The notes beneath the pieces are model-generated. The model saw only the letters and a list, made by a program, of their open reading frames with translations, had not been told where the DNA came from and searched no databases. This document shows positions 30,207-41,466 of a DNA stretch of 64,000 bases, one piece after another. A program made the translations under genes and the position numbers. The stretch spans positions 406,131-470,130 of the forward strand of contig NZ_MPIY01000003.1 of NCBI RefSeq assembly GCF_001953355.1, in the 5' to 3' direction. This DNA is from Polynucleobacter sphagniphilus (GTDB lineage: Bacteria; Pseudomonadota; Gammaproteobacteria; Burkholderiales; Burkholderiaceae). Position 1 is the stretch's first letter. Each line of letters starts with the position of its first letter.

Positions 30207-33098
30207 TTATTTGAGACGCTCTAATTGTGCTACAAGCTTCTCATGATTTTGTTCAAAGCCAGCTAAACGTTGCTTTTCTTGGGCCACAACTTCTTCTGGA
30301 GCTCTTGCTACAAAGCTTTCATTCCCTAGTTTGTTGCGCGCTTTATTGATTTCATTAGCTAGACGCTCGATTTCTTTACTCAGACGAATACGCTCGGCCG
30401 CAACATCCACTTCAATTTTTAGCAGTAGTTTGATATTCCCAACGAAAGCCATTGGAGCACCTGGAGCATCTTGTTCAAGCGCGGACTCAATAAGGTAGAT
30501 CTTGACTTCAGATAGCTTGGCCAGTGCAACAAGATAAGGGCTGGCTTGCTTTAAAAAGTTTTCTGGTCCGCTAATCCAAAGTGGTACACGTAGTGCTGGA
30601 GAGACTTGCATCTCACCACGGAGATTTCTGCAGGCATCAACGATGGCTTTGATCTGCGCTACCCACGCTTCGCTTTGCTCATCAATTTTTTCAAGCTGAG
30701 CAACTGGATAAGCCTGAAGTGCAATGGTCTGCTTATCTTGTTTGGCTAACTCTTTACCGCTCTTGGGGCCTACCGTTTGCCACAAGGTCTCAGTAATGAA
30801 TGGAATGAGTGGATGAGCCATACGCAAAATCGTTTCCAACACTCGCAAGAGCGTACGGCGGGTGGCTCTTTGTTGTGCTGGAGTACCAGTTTGCAATTGC
30901 ACTTTGGCAAGCTCGAGATACCAGTCACAATATTCATCCCAGACAAACTGGTAAATACTGTTGGCGATGTTATCAAAGCGATAGTTTTTAAATCCCCTAT
31001 CTACATCTGCTTCAGTTCTTTGTAGCAAGGAAACAATCCATCTGTCTGCTGGCGAAAAGTCTAAATAACCTTCTGGACCACATTGATTGTCGCAGGGAGT
31101 AAAACCATTTTCTTCATCATTGCCTGGGCAATTCATCAGAACAAAGCGGGTAGCATTCCACAATTTATTGCAGAAGTTACGATAGCCTTCGCAGCGCTTT
31201 TGGTCGAAATTAATATTGCGACCCAAGGAAGCCAGTGATGCAAAAGTAAAGCGCAAGGCATCTGTCCCAAATGCAGGAATGCCATCAGGAAATTCTTTTT
31301 TGGTTTTCTTACTAATACTTTCTGCTTGCTTTGGATTCATGAGGCCAGTGGTGCGCTTGCCAACCAGCTCTTCTAATTTGATGCCGTCAATCAGATCAAT
31401 TGGGTCTAAGGTATTGCCTTTGGACTTGCTCATCTTCTGGCCTTCGGCGTCACGTACCAAGCCATGAACATAGACCGTATGAAAGGGCACCTTGCCAGTG
31501 AAGTGGCAGGTCATCATGACCATGCGTGCTACCCAGAAGAAGATAATGTCAAAACCAGTTACCAATACCGACGACGGCAGGAAGTGATTGAGCGCAGGGG
31601 TTTCTTCGGGCCAACCAAGTGAGCTAAATGGTACTAAGGCCGAGCTAAACCAGGTATCCAATACATCGGGGTCACGATTGAGTTTGCCTGTATATCCAGC
31701 TGCAATAGCCTTTGCTTGAGCTTCTTCTTCAGAGCGCGCTACAAAGATTTGACCCTCTTCTCCATACCAAGCTGGGATCTGATGACCCCACCAGAGTTGA
31801 CGAGAAATACACCAATCTTGAATATTCTCTAACCATTGAGTGTAGGTGCTGATCCAATTCTCCGGAACGAGCTTGATATCACCTTTGGTGACGGCATCAA
31901 GAGCGGCGCCTGCAATCGATGAGCCGGGCTGATACTGATTGTCAGGGCTTGGTTTTGAAACTGCTACGAACCATTGGTCAGTGAGCATGGGTTCAATAAT
32001 GGTTTGCGTACGATCACCGCGCGGTACCATCAATTTGTGGGGCTGTGCTTTTTCTAGTAGACCAGCAGAATCTAAATCTGCTACCACTTGTTTTCGTGCT
32101 GCAAAGCGTTCCATGCCTTGGTAAGCGGCAGGGGCATTCTCATTTATCTTGGCATCTAGAGTCAAAATATTAATAAGCGGCAACTGATGACGTTGACCCA
32201 CGGCATAGTCATTAAAGTCATGGGCAGGTGTGACCTTCACTACACCGGTGCCAAAGTTCAAGTCAACATAATCATCAGCAATAATCGGAATCTGACGATT
32301 GCATAGCGGCAAGAGAACGAACTGGCCAATGAGATGCCGATAGCGTTCATCTTCGGGGTTCACCATCACTGCCACGTCACCTAAGAGCGTTTCAGGTCGA
32401 GTAGTTGCCACGGTGAGATAGCCGGATCCATCAGCGAGAGGGTAGCGAATGTGCCACATCGAGCCATCTTCTTCTTCGCTGACGACTTCCAGGTCAGATA
32501 CAGCAGTACCTAAAACAGGATCCCAATTGACTAAGCGCTTACCGCGATAGATCAAACCTTGTTCATGTAGTCGAACAAAAACCTCAACCACTGCTTTGGA
32601 CATCTTGCTGTCCATCGTGAAATATTCTTTGCCCCAATCAATTGAAGCACCAAGGCGGCGGATTTGTCTGGTGATGGTCGAGCCGGAGGTTTCTTTCCAC
32701 TCCCATACTTTTTCTAAAAACTTCTCACGCCCTAAGTCGTGCCGAGAAATCTGTTGGGCATCGAGTTGGCGTTCGACCACGATTTGGGTCGCAATGCCAG
32801 CATGGTCTGTGCCGGGTACCCAGAGGGTATTTTTGCCGGACATGCGGGCGTGGCGAACCAAGCCATCCATGATGGTTTGGTTAAAGGCATGACCCATATG
32901 CAAGGTGCCAGTCACATTGGGGGGTGGCAGCTGAACACTGAAATCACCCTTGTTTTCCGCTAGCGTGGCATCTGCAATCCCCCGGCGTTCCCATTCAGGG
33001 CCCCAATAAGCCTCAATGGGGGCGGGTTCATAGGATTTGGCGAGCTCATCAACTGAGCTGTTCACAGGAGAATTGGGGGTATTCGAAGCATTTGGCAT
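30207..33098 (-). CDS. valS: Valine-tRNA ligase
   Basis: This class I synthetase has the HIGH-type motif in [17 protein letters not shown] in [10 protein letters not shown], an editing domain, and a C-terminal coiled coil with Lys/Glu-rich heptads over the last 70 residues that is typical of ValRS. The ATG at 33098 gives 963 aa; the frame is open to a TTG at 33107. Its start is only 24 bp from the divergent uvrD start, so promoters for both must lie within coding DNA or overlap. Confidence 0.97.
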   Translation of the reverse strand: MPNASNTPNSPVNSSVDELAKSYEPAPIEAYWGPEWERRGIADATLAENKGDFSVQLPPPNVTGTLHMGHAFNQTIMDGLVRHARMSGKNTLWVPGTDHAGIATQIVVERQLDAQQISRHDLGREKFLEKVWEWKETSGSTITRQIRRLGASIDWGKEYFTMDSKMSKAVVEVFVRLHEQGLIYRGKRLVNWDPVLGTAVSDLEVVSEEEDGSMWHIRYPLADGSGYLTVATTRPETLLGDVAVMVNPEDERYRHLIGQFVLLPLCNRQIPIIADDYVDLNFGTGVVKVTPAHDFNDYAVGQRHQLPLINILTLDAKINENAPAAYQGMERFAARKQVVADLDSAGLLEKAQPHKLMVPRGDRTQTIIEPMLTDQWFVAVSKPSPDNQYQPGSSIAGAALDAVTKGDIKLVPENWISTYTQWLENIQDWCISRQLWWGHQIPAWYGEEGQIFVARSEEEAQAKAIAAGYTGKLNRDPDVLDTWFSSALVPFSSLGWPEETPALNHFLPSSVLVTGFDIIFFWVARMVMMTCHFTGKVPFHTVYVHGLVRDAEGQKMSKSKGNTLDPIDLIDGIKLEELVGKRTTGLMNPKQAESISKKTKKEFPDGIPAFGTDALRFTFASLASLGRNINFDQKRCEGYRNFCNKLWNATRFVLMNCPGNDEENGFTPCDNQCGPEGYLDFSPADRWIVSLLQRTEADVDRGFKNYRFDNIANSIYQFVWDEYCDWYLELAKVQLQTGTPAQQRATRRTLLRVLETILRMAHPLIPFITETLWQTVGPKSGKELAKQDKQTIALQAYPVAQLEKIDEQSEAWVAQIKAIVDACRNLRGEMQVSPALRVPLWISGPENFLKQASPYLVALAKLSEVKIYLIESALEQDAPGAPMAFVGNIKLLLKIEVDVAAERIRLSKEIERLANEINKARNKLGNESFVARAPEEVVAQEKQRLAGFEQNHEKLVAQLERLK

Positions 33099-33122
33099 AA
33101 GAGGCAAATTATAATTGGGACG

Positions 33123-35489
33123 ATGTACTCAGATTTGCTCGCGAACCTCAATCCAGAACAGCGCGAGGCAGTGACCCTCCCGCCCCTCAATGAACACGGT
33201 CAAGCCCAGTCAGGCTTGATTTTGGCTGGTGCGGGGAGCGGCAAGACCCGCGTGCTCACTACCCGTATAGCTTGGCTGATCCAAACCGGCCAGGTATCCC
33301 CTATAGGCGTCATGGCGGTTACCTTTACCAATAAGGCTGCAAAAGAGATGTTGGTGCGTTTGGGAGCCATGTTGCCCATTAATACCCGCGGTATGTGGAT
33401 CGGCACCTTCCACGGTCTTTGTAACCGCTTATTGCGCGCGCACCATAAAGAGGCCGGTTTGCCATCCACTTTCCAGATTTTGGATACCCAGGATCAGCTT
33501 TCTGCTATCAAACGGCTTTTAAAAGGCTTGAAGGTCGATGATGAGAAATATCCAGCCAAGCAATTGCAATACTTTATAGGGCATGCAAAAGAACGCGGCC
33601 AGCGGGCTCGGGACTTATCAGTGGGTGATGATTTCCAGGCCAAGATGGCCCAACTCTACGAAGCCTACGATGAGCAGTGTCAGCGTGAGGGGGTGGTTGA
33701 TTTTGCCGAGCTCTTATTACGTAGCTACGAACTCTTAAAGCATAACGAAGCAATTAGAACGCATTATCAAGAGCGCTTTCGCCATATTTTGATCGATGAG
33801 TTTCAAGATACGAATGCCTTGCAATACGCCTGGTTGAAATTACTCTCTGGCCATTCGCAAATTCCCGTGAATGTCAGCGGCGCAGGAAGTAGTGCGGTGT
33901 TTGCTGTTGGTGATGACGATCAAAGTATTTATGCTTTCCGTGGGGCTGATGTGGAAAACATGCGTCTTTATGAAAAGCAGTTTCATCCTCTGATGGTGAA
34001 GCTAGAGCAAAACTATCGCTCGCATGGCCACATTCTCGATGCTGCCAATCACATTATTGCGAATAATTCAGAGCGTCTTGGAAAGAATTTGCGAACTGAT
34101 GCGGGGCATGGAGAGCTAGTACGTGTTTACGATGCGCCGAGCGATCATGCCGAAGCCGCTTGGCTTGTTGATGAAATCAAGGCTCTAGTCAATAGCGGTA
34201 TAAAGCGAACTGAAATTGCTTTGCTCTACCGTAGCAATGCCCAGTCACGCATTATTGAGCATGCCTTATTCTCTGCGGCGATTCCTTACCGCGTATATGG
34301 TGGCCTGCGCTTCTTTGAGCGTGCCGAGATTAAACATGCTTTAGCTTATTTGCGTTTGCTTGAAAATCCCAACGACGACACCTCATTTTCTCGGGTGGTG
34401 AATTTCCCAACCCGTGGCATTGGTGCGAGGTCCATTGAGGCCTTGCAAGATGAGGCCAGAGCCCAGCAATGCTCTTTGTATTTAGCAGCTACCACTTTGA
34501 CTGGAAAAGCAGGTGCATCACTCAGTGGCTTTGTGCGCTTGGTTGATCATATGCGTGAGGCTACACGCCATAACACCTTGCCAGAAACAGTAGAGTTTGT
34601 GATTCAACATAGCGGATTAATTCAGCATTACCTTGGCGAGCGAGAAGGTCAGGATCGCGTAGAGAACTTGCAAGAATTAATTAATGCTGCCACCGCTTTC
34701 ATTGCTGAAGAGGGATTTGGGCAGGATGCTCCTGCTGCCATGCTGCCTGGTGAGAATGCACCTGGAGTAGTGGAGGTGTCTCCACTGGCCGCTTTCTTAT
34801 CCCATGCTTCATTAGAGGCTGGTGATAATCAAGCGCAGGCTGGCCAAGATGCTGTGCAGTTAATGACAGTCCACTCCGCGAAAGGTCTTGAGTTCACGGC
34901 GGTATTTATTACTGGGCTGGAGGAGGGATTATTTCCTCATGAGAATAGTGTGAACGAACAAAATGGCCTGGAAGAAGAAAGACGCTTGATGTATGTAGCG
35001 ATTACCCGGGCCAAAGAGCGCTTGTATTTGTCGCATACTCAATCACGCATGCTCCATGGTCAGGTGCGCTACAACATGCCTTCACGCTTTTTGGAAGAGT
35101 TGCCATCAGACTCCTTAAAGTGGCTTACACCCAAAGCTAAAGATGCGCGTTGGGGTGGAGCTAGTAGAAGCTCGGGCTCCACTTGGCAGGATGGCTACAC
35201 CCGTCAGCGCGAATATGAATCCAATGATTTCTTTGACTCTGGTAGTGCCCGACAATTGCCGCCTAAACGAGTAGGCTCAGCATCTACTGCGGTTACCAGA
35301 ATGGCTGCGCCACCTCGTGGAAACTATCCATTCAAAATTGGTCAAAACGTATTTCACACTAAGTTTGGTGAAGGACGGGTTACTGGCTTAGAGGGTAATG
35401 ACGCAGATGCGCGTGCGCAAGTGAATTTCAAGCGGCATGGAGTGAAGTGGCTGCAATTGAGCATTGCAAAACTTGCCGCAATTGATTGA
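33123..35489 (+). CDS. uvrD: UvrD/Rep-family DNA helicase II
   Basis: This superfamily 1A 3'-5' DNA helicase acts in nucleotide excision and mismatch repair. Walker A is AGAGSGKT at residues 35-42. The [11 protein letters not shown]alker [15 protein letters not shown] motif [16 protein letters not shown] motif V and the [12 protein letters not shown] motif VI are all present. The C-terminal Tudor-like tail ([19 protein letters not shown]) marks UvrD/PcrA rather than Rep. It is 788 aa. Confidence 0.93.
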   Translation: MYSDLLANLNPEQREAVTLPPLNEHGQAQSGLILAGAGSGKTRVLTTRIAWLIQTGQVSPIGVMAVTFTNKAAKEMLVRLGAMLPINTRGMWIGTFHGLCNRLLRAHHKEAGLPSTFQILDTQDQLSAIKRLLKGLKVDDEKYPAKQLQYFIGHAKERGQRARDLSVGDDFQAKMAQLYEAYDEQCQREGVVDFAELLLRSYELLKHNEAIRTHYQERFRHILIDEFQDTNALQYAWLKLLSGHSQIPVNVSGAGSSAVFAVGDDDQSIYAFRGADVENMRLYEKQFHPLMVKLEQNYRSHGHILDAANHIIANNSERLGKNLRTDAGHGELVRVYDAPSDHAEAAWLVDEIKALVNSGIKRTEIALLYRSNAQSRIIEHALFSAAIPYRVYGGLRFFERAEIKHALAYLRLLENPNDDTSFSRVVNFPTRGIGARSIEALQDEARAQQCSLYLAATTLTGKAGASLSGFVRLVDHMREATRHNTLPETVEFVIQHSGLIQHYLGEREGQDRVENLQELINAATAFIAEEGFGQDAPAAMLPGENAPGVVEVSPLAAFLSHASLEAGDNQAQAGQDAVQLMTVHSAKGLEFTAVFITGLEEGLFPHENSVNEQNGLEEERRLMYVAITRAKERLYLSHTQSRMLHGQVRYNMPSRFLEELPSDSLKWLTPKAKDARWGGASRSSGSTWQDGYTRQREYESNDFFDSGSARQLPPKRVGSASTAVTRMAAPPRGNYPFKIGQNVFHTKFGEGRVTGLEGNDADARAQVNFKRHGVKWLQLSIAKLAAID

Positions 35490-35505
35490 TTTGTATCGTA
35501 AAAAA

Positions 35506-36288
35506 TTAAGCGAAATAGCTTGGTGCTGCGTCTTCTACAAAGCAGGCTTTCCATGTGGCATAGAAGGAGCACTGCATTACTGTTAAGCCCGCCATTGAAA
35601 TCGGAGCAACGATGAATGAGGCTACCTGCTCTAGATTCAGTGCATTCAATCCTGCACCAATTGCCATTGGAATAATGATCAATACAACAATCCAAATGGC
35701 GATGTACACCAAAAAAGCGCCGCGATTTCTCCAGCATGCAATAAAACTGGAGAAGAGGGCTTGAGCTAATGGCATATTAGTCCAGGCAATCAAGATAGGG
35801 GAGAACCACATTAGCATCGCTACCGGAATGTAAAGTAAGCCGCCGATCGCTAACAGCTCATAAATTTGGTGAAGCGTCTCAGCCGTCAGAGGCTGATCCC
35901 TAGTGACCAAGGGAAGCAGGGCTTCAAAGTCAACTAAGGCGCTGAGTGCAATGCTCAGAACAAGAATCAGGATGGTATAGATCAAACCAAGCTGCAAAAT
36001 GCGTTTGCGAATAATGGGGCCTGAGCGCAAGGCAATGAGGTAGACCATTGGACGCAAAGGCTCTTTAACAATAGCCTGACGGCATGCGGTCAAAAAACCA
36101 ACAGATAAGGTCGGGGTTAAAATGAGTACCGCAAAGACACCAAGGATAGGTACCAATACAGCGAGCTGTGCCACAAAAACATAAATAAATACCAGCATGA
36201 AAAATCCCAAAGGATTTTGTTTAAATAGCCAAATACCTTGCTGTATCCAGGTATAACCCTCCCTAGCAATTACCGAATTGAGTTTCAT
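35506..36288 (-). CDS. BPSS1780-family membrane protein
   Basis: This is a 260-aa protein with five to six hydrophobic segments and a conserved amphipathic opening (GYTWIQQGIWLFKQNPLGFF). It resembles the BPSS1780 family of betaproteobacterial inner-membrane proteins, whose function is unknown. Its start overlaps the thrB stop by 4 bp, so it is cotranslated with the homoserine kinase gene. Confidence 0.82.
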   Translation of the reverse strand: MKLNSVIAREGYTWIQQGIWLFKQNPLGFFMLVFIYVFVAQLAVLVPILGVFAVLILTPTLSVGFLTACRQAIVKEPLRPMVYLIALRSGPIIRKRILQLGLIYTILILVLSIALSALVDFEALLPLVTRDQPLTAETLHQIYELLAIGGLLYIPVAMLMWFSPILIAWTNMPLAQALFSSFIACWRNRGAFLVYIAIWIVVLIIIPMAIGAGLNALNLEQVASFIVAPISMAGLTVMQCSFYATWKACFVEDAAPSYFA

Positions 36289-37262
36289 AAGGTGCGACGA
36301 CTTTCCAGAATGCGCTCAAAATGTTTTGGGTCATGCGGCGTCAGCATGTGAGCATCTCGCGGCAAGTAAAAATCCCATAAACGAGAGATCCAAAAGCGTA
36401 ATGCTGCTGCACGCAACATCATAGGCCAACTGGCTTGTTCATCTTTTGTAAGTGGGCGCACTGATTGATAGGCCTCTAATAATGCATTTAAACGAGTCGG
36501 CTCAAGGTCTTGTTTATTGTCTGCTAGACACCAATCATTTGCTGTGACTGCTAAATCAAATAACCACTTATCAGTGCCAGCAAAGTAAAAGTCAAAGAAG
36601 CCGCCCAATTGATCCTGGGAGGGATCATGAGATGCTTGAGGATCAAACAGTACGTTATCTCTGAAGAGGTCGCAATGACTTGCACCTTGCGGCAGAGCAG
36701 CGTAACTCTCTGAGTGAAAGAAGTTTTCTTGGGCGTATAACTCGCTTGTTAGTAATTGCGCTTGAGTTACATCTAAATGGCCAACTACTTGCGGAACTGT
36801 TTTTTGCCACCAGGATAAGCTACGTAAATTGGCTTGGACTTTTGGAAAATGAGCGCCCGCTAAATGCATTTTGGCTAGCATCTCGCCAACTTGAGCGCAG
36901 TGATTGGCTGCAGGCTCTAATCTAGATAGCCCGGGAAGTTTGGTGACAATCGCTGCTGGCTTACCTTTGATCTCAAAAAGAATGAGTCCTTGATTATTTT
37001 CAATGGGCCTTGGAACTGGAATTCCTTGATTGGCCAGATGACGCATCAGCTCTAGGTAGTAGGGCAACTGCTCTGCGGTCAGTCTTTCAAACAGGGTTAA
37101 AACGTATTCGTGTTTTTGCCCATCGCGGCTAGTATCTAAAAAAAAGTTCGAGTTTTCGATCCCACCATGAATCCCGCGAATCTCCAGGGCCTGGCCAATA
37201 TCAAAATCTTGTTCTATCCATTGGGAGATATCACCAAGCTCAAGTGGGGTAAAAACAGCCAT
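36285..37262 (-). CDS. thrB: Homoserine kinase (aminoglycoside-phosphotransferase-like type)
   Basis: This enzyme phosphorylates homoserine in threonine synthesis. It belongs to the APH-like ThrB group rather than the GHMP group. The N-terminal GIENSNFFL nucleotide loop is near residue 34, the catalytic loop is SHCDLFRDNVLF, and the metal-binding GFFDFYFAG follows. At 325 aa it matches the proteobacterial ThrB of this type. It lies 12 bp after the DUF2782 gene, and divergent polA lies beyond that gene. Confidence 0.92.
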   Translation of the reverse strand: MAVFTPLELGDISQWIEQDFDIGQALEIRGIHGGIENSNFFLDTSRDGQKHEYVLTLFERLTAEQLPYYLELMRHLANQGIPVPRPIENNQGLILFEIKGKPAAIVTKLPGLSRLEPAANHCAQVGEMLAKMHLAGAHFPKVQANLRSLSWWQKTVPQVVGHLDVTQAQLLTSELYAQENFFHSESYAALPQGASHCDLFRDNVLFDPQASHDPSQDQLGGFFDFYFAGTDKWLFDLAVTANDWCLADNKQDLEPTRLNALLEAYQSVRPLTKDEQASWPMMLRAAALRFWISRLWDFYLPRDAHMLTPHDPKHFERILESRRTL

Positions 37263-37274
37263 ATGAAATCAGGC

Positions 37275-37673
37275 TTAAAAAGGGATGCTAATGCTAGGAA
37301 CGCTTAACAAGTCACCTTCGCCAGATTGGGCACCAGGCTTGACTGATTCAGGTGGCGACATTTCATAGGTGGTGTACTTGGTTTTAACCTGTACTTCAGT
37401 AGGTCCATTGGGATTTTTGTATTCAGTTACTTCAGTACCGGTGGCTTCTTTGTGCTGGAAGCTGGGTTTGCGAATTTCTGGAGCGCTAGTCAGGCCATTT
37501 GCGCTTACGGCAGGAGCGAGTGGCTGATTATTGATCCGTGCAAGTTCATCTTGGCTAAGGGCTTCGCCAGCAGGCTGCTGCGCTAAAACCAGGCTTGAAA
37601 ATAGGAAAAGACCTTTTAAAACAAGGGTTTGGCGCAATAATTGTTTCAATAAATTTGTATTTAAATGCATCAT
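37275..37673 (-). CDS. DUF2782 family protein
   Basis: This is a 132-aa protein with an N-terminal hydrophobic segment (LKGLFLFSSLVLAQ) consistent with a signal peptide. A Pro/Asn-rich linker leads to a short C-terminal domain with VTEYKNPNGPTEVQVK and YEMSPP, as in DUF2782 proteins. Function is unknown. In related genomes it sits between thrB and polA, as here. AGGTG lies 5 bases before the start. Confidence 0.78.
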   Translation of the reverse strand: MMHLNTNLLKQLLRQTLVLKGLFLFSSLVLAQQPAGEALSQDELARINNQPLAPAVSANGLTSAPEIRKPSFQHKEATGTEVTEYKNPNGPTEVQVKTKYTTYEMSPPESVKPGAQSGEGDLLSVPSISIPF

Positions 37674-37755
37674 ATTTCACCTTTTTAAGCCTGCTCTGGG
37701 ATGGTTCTTTGGCCATACCTGACAGAAGTTCGCAACTAGATTGTACGATTGCGGT

Positions 37756-40587
37756 ATGACTAAACATAGACTCTTGTTGGTAGACGGTTCTAGCTACCTG
37801 TATCGCGCCTTTCATGCCATGCCTGACCTGAGAAACGGGGCCGGCGAACCCACTGGGGCCATTTACGGCATGGTCAATATGATGCGCCGCGCCCGCTCAG
37901 AGCTTAATACCGATCATATTGCCTGTGTTTTTGATGCTAAGGGTAAGACTTTTCGAGATGAAATGTACTCCGAGTACAAGGCTCACCGCTCTCCTATGCC
38001 AGAAGACCTGGTCAAACAAATTGAGCCAATTCATGCGATGGTAAAGGCTTTGGGTTGGCCGGTACTGATGGTTTCAGGGGTGGAGGCAGATGATGTGATT
38101 GGTACCTTAGCGTGCCAGGCTACCCAAGCGGGCTGGGAAACGATTATCTCTACCGGGGACAAAGATCTAGCACAGCTAGTTAATTCATCCGTCACTTTAA
38201 TCAACACAATGACTGATGAGAGGTTAGATATTGATGGGGTGATTGCAAAATTCGGCGTACCCCCTGAGCGGATTGTGGATTATCTTTCCATCATTGGAGA
38301 TACGGTAGATAACGTACCGGGTGTGCCTAAGGCTGGCCCTAAGACAGCAAATAAATGGCTGGCTGAATTTGGCGATTTAGATAACTTGATGGCAAACGCA
38401 GATCAAGTAAAGGGTGTAGTCGGAGAAAACTTACGAGCGACCTTGCCATGGCTCCCGCAGGCACGTCAACTGATTACCGTAAAGACCGATTGCGATTTAT
38501 CTCCACATTTACCTAATTTAGATCACCTGCTGGCAAAGCCGGAAGATGCCCCCTTACTGCGCGAGTTATTTGAACGCTATGCGTTTAAAACTTGGTTGCG
38601 CGATGTTGAAAAAAAGCTCACTGGTGATCAGACTGAGGTATCAACCCGTTTGGATTTGGCGGGCAGTCCATTGCCGCAGGAAGTCGGTAGAGGTGATGCA
38701 AATCTGGCCTCAAGTCAAGCTGGCGCAATAGCAAGTAGCCCTACTAAAACCCTATCTCAAGAAACCACCGACATTCAAGCCTCTATCAGTAAGCGCTACG
38801 AGTGCGTGGTCAAAGAAGAGGATCTCGATCGTTGGATCAAAAAAATTGAGCAAGCATCTCTTACGGCAGTCGATACTGAGACCACTAGCTTAGATGCGCT
38901 TGCTGCTGAATTGGTGGGAATTTCTTTAGCGGTAACGCCAGGCGAGGCTTGTTATATTCCGCTTGCTCATCGCAATGGTGAGACCCAGCTCAATAGAGAC
39001 TTGGTGCTTGCTCGGCTGCGCCCTTGGCTAGAGAGTGTAGCGCATGCAAAGGTGGGTCAAAACTTAAAATACGACACCCATATTTTTGCAAATTACGGAA
39101 TTACTTTGCAAGGTATTGCATTTGATACCTTGCTTGAATCCTATGTTCTTGAATCGCATCTGCCACACAATATGGATAGCCTGGCTGAGCGGCATTTGGG
39201 AATGAAAACGATTCGATACGAAGAGGTCTGCGGCAAAGGTGCTCACCAAATTGGTTTTGATCAAGTGGACCTGCAAATTGCTACTGACTATGCGGCTGAA
39301 GATGCCGACATCACATTGCGTTTGCATCTGGAGTTATGGCCACAAATCCAGGCTAATCCTGGCTTACTTTATGTGTATCAAAATATTGAAATGCCAGCGA
39401 TGCGGGTACTGGGCATTATGGAGCGCAATGGCATTCGAATTAATTCGGCTTTGTTGGCAAAGCAGGGTCAACAAATTGGCAAACGTCTGCTTGAGTTAGA
39501 AGGTGAAATACATCAATTAGCAGGACAGCCTTTTAATATTCAATCGCCCAAGCAAATTGCTGAGATTTTGTTTGGCAAGTTAGAGTTACCAGTTGTTAAG
39601 AAAACCCCATCGGGCGCGCCATCTACCGATGAAGAGGTTTTGCAAAAACTAGCAGAAGATTATCCATTGCCGGCACGCATTCTGGATTACCGCAGTTTGG
39701 CTAAGTTGATGTCTACCTATATTGAAAAATTACCCCGTATGGCTGACCCTAAGACTGGGCGCGTGCATACGAATTTTTCTCAGGCGACTGCAGTTACTGG
39801 TCGTTTGGCTTCGAGTGATCCTAATTTACAAAACATTCCGGTGCGTACAGAAGAGGGGCGTCGCATTCGAGAGGCCTTTATTCCAGCTGAAGGTTGTAAA
39901 TTGCTTTCTGCTGACTATTCTCAAATAGAGTTACGCATCATGGCGCACATTGCAGAAGATGAGAATCTCATGGCTGCTTTTGCAGCCGGCAAGGATGTGC
40001 ATCAAGCAACCGCATCTGAAATTTTTGGTATTCCTTTAGACCAAGTCAATTCAGAGCAGCGACGCTATGCCAAGGTTATTAACTTTGGTCTGATTTATGG
40101 CATGAGTGCTTTCGGCTTAGCGGGGAACTTGGGTATTGAACGCTCCGCGGCACAAAACTATATTGCCAAATACTTTGATCGCTACCCCGGTGTAGCCCAA
40201 TATATGGAGCGGACTCGTCTCGCTGCTCGAGAGCATGGTTATGTAGAAACTGTGTTTGGTAGAAGATTGTGGTTGCCTGAGATTAAAGGATCAAATGGCC
40301 CAAGGCGCCAAGGTGCCGAGCGCGCTGCCATTAATGCGCCAATGCAGGGTACTGCCGCTGATTTGATTAAATTGGCAATGATTGCTGTAGAAGCTTGGCT
40401 AGAAAAGGAACAACTTAAGACGCGCATGCTCTTACAAGTGCACGATGAGCTAGTGTTTGATGTGCCCATAGATGAAATTGAATTGCTCAAAGCCAAACTC
40501 CCAGACCTTATGTGTAATGTCGCACAATTGAAGGTGCCATTGCTTGTGAGCATTGGTATTGGCGATAATTGGGAGGAGGCCCATTAA
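37756..40587 (+). CDS. polA: DNA polymerase I
   Basis: This protein has all three domains: a 5'-3' exonuclease (LLLVDGSSYLYRAFHAMP at the start), a 3'-5' exonuclease with intact catalytic Asp and Glu in AVDTETTSLD, and a family A polymerase with LSADYSQIELRIMAH, the O-helix RRYAKVINFGLIYGMS and QVHDELVFDV. It acts in Okazaki fragment maturation and repair. The ATG at 37756 gives 943 aa; the frame extends five codons to a TTG. Confidence 0.97.
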   Translation: MTKHRLLLVDGSSYLYRAFHAMPDLRNGAGEPTGAIYGMVNMMRRARSELNTDHIACVFDAKGKTFRDEMYSEYKAHRSPMPEDLVKQIEPIHAMVKALGWPVLMVSGVEADDVIGTLACQATQAGWETIISTGDKDLAQLVNSSVTLINTMTDERLDIDGVIAKFGVPPERIVDYLSIIGDTVDNVPGVPKAGPKTANKWLAEFGDLDNLMANADQVKGVVGENLRATLPWLPQARQLITVKTDCDLSPHLPNLDHLLAKPEDAPLLRELFERYAFKTWLRDVEKKLTGDQTEVSTRLDLAGSPLPQEVGRGDANLASSQAGAIASSPTKTLSQETTDIQASISKRYECVVKEEDLDRWIKKIEQASLTAVDTETTSLDALAAELVGISLAVTPGEACYIPLAHRNGETQLNRDLVLARLRPWLESVAHAKVGQNLKYDTHIFANYGITLQGIAFDTLLESYVLESHLPHNMDSLAERHLGMKTIRYEEVCGKGAHQIGFDQVDLQIATDYAAEDADITLRLHLELWPQIQANPGLLYVYQNIEMPAMRVLGIMERNGIRINSALLAKQGQQIGKRLLELEGEIHQLAGQPFNIQSPKQIAEILFGKLELPVVKKTPSGAPSTDEEVLQKLAEDYPLPARILDYRSLAKLMSTYIEKLPRMADPKTGRVHTNFSQATAVTGRLASSDPNLQNIPVRTEEGRRIREAFIPAEGCKLLSADYSQIELRIMAHIAEDENLMAAFAAGKDVHQATASEIFGIPLDQVNSEQRRYAKVINFGLIYGMSAFGLAGNLGIERSAAQNYIAKYFDRYPGVAQYMERTRLAAREHGYVETVFGRRLWLPEIKGSNGPRRQGAERAAINAPMQGTAADLIKLAMIAVEAWLEKEQLKTRMLLQVHDELVFDVPIDEIELLKAKLPDLMCNVAQLKVPLLVSIGIGDNWEEAH

Positions 40588-40599
40588 TTTGGGTAAAGA

Positions 40600-41466
40600 A
40601 TGATGAAAAACAATCGGAGAGATTTTATTAAGGCATCTGCTATCGCTGCTACCGGCGTCAGTGTAGGTTATGTGGCAGCATCCACACCAGTACTCGCTGA
40701 AACGATTCAGACCGATTTTGTGGGTTTGACTGCTGGCGAGCAAATGATTCCTGTTGGAAGTTTTCAATTGCCATGCTATGTCTCACGACCAGAAAAGTCG
40801 CACGGCCAGTTGCCGATCGTGATCGTCGTCAGTGAAATTTTTGGGGTACATGAGTATGTAGCCGATGTCACGCGACGGTTTGCCAAGCTAGGTTACCTGG
40901 CAATTGCCCCAGAATTTTTTATCCGTGCTGGTGACCCCAATGATTACGGCACGATTGCCGACATTTTGACCAATATCGTGGCTAAAACCCCCGATGCGCA
41001 AGTGATTGCAGACTTCGAGGCAACACTTGCCTGGGCCGTTAAGAATGGCGGTGATATACAGCGCGTTGGTGTCACTGGCTTCTGTTGGGGTGGCCGCATT
41101 ACTTGGTTGGCAGCCACCCTTCCTACTGTCAGAGCGGGTGTAGCTTGGTATGGGCGCCTCGTTGGTGAAAATACCCCTACTAATCCGAAGCAGCCAATTG
41201 ATATCGTTAGCAACTTGCATGCGCCGGTATTGGGTTTATATGGCGGTACCGATATGGGTATTCCGCTCGAGACCGTGGAGCAAATGCGTGCCGCCTTAGC
41301 TAAAGCGGCACCTCATAATGCGGCCGCGAGAGCATCTCGCATTGAGGTCTACCCAGATGCCCCGCATGCATTTCATGCTGACTATCGAGAATCTTATCGC
41401 GAGGGTCCTGCCAAGGATGCCTGGAATAAATGCATCGCTTGGTTTAAGCAGTATGGAGTAGTGTGA
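40600..41466 (+). CDS. Tat-exported dienelactone hydrolase family protein
   Basis: This 288-aa alpha/beta hydrolase is probably periplasmic. It has a twin-arginine signal (NRRDFIKASAI, with a hydrophobic core to about residue 33). The nucleophile is Cys162 in GFCWGG, with an Asp in LYGGTD and the catalytic His in PDAPHAFH, as in dienelactone hydrolases. The actual substrate is unknown. It follows polA by 12 bp and overlaps the ZIP gene by 4 bp. Confidence 0.9.
   Translation: MMKNNRRDFIKASAIAATGVSVGYVAASTPVLAETIQTDFVGLTAGEQMIPVGSFQLPCYVSRPEKSHGQLPIVIVVSEIFGVHEYVADVTRRFAKLGYLAIAPEFFIRAGDPNDYGTIADILTNIVAKTPDAQVIADFEATLAWAVKNGGDIQRVGVTGFCWGGRITWLAATLPTVRAGVAWYGRLVGENTPTNPKQPIDIVSNLHAPVLGLYGGTDMGIPLETVEQMRAALAKAAPHNAAARASRIEVYPDAPHAFHADYRESYREGPAKDAWNKCIAWFKQYGVV

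Noticed and set aside
38871..38940. Checked whether PolA had lost proofreading
   Set aside because: The exonuclease motif AVDTETTSLD keeps both acidic residues, so there is no sign of loss.
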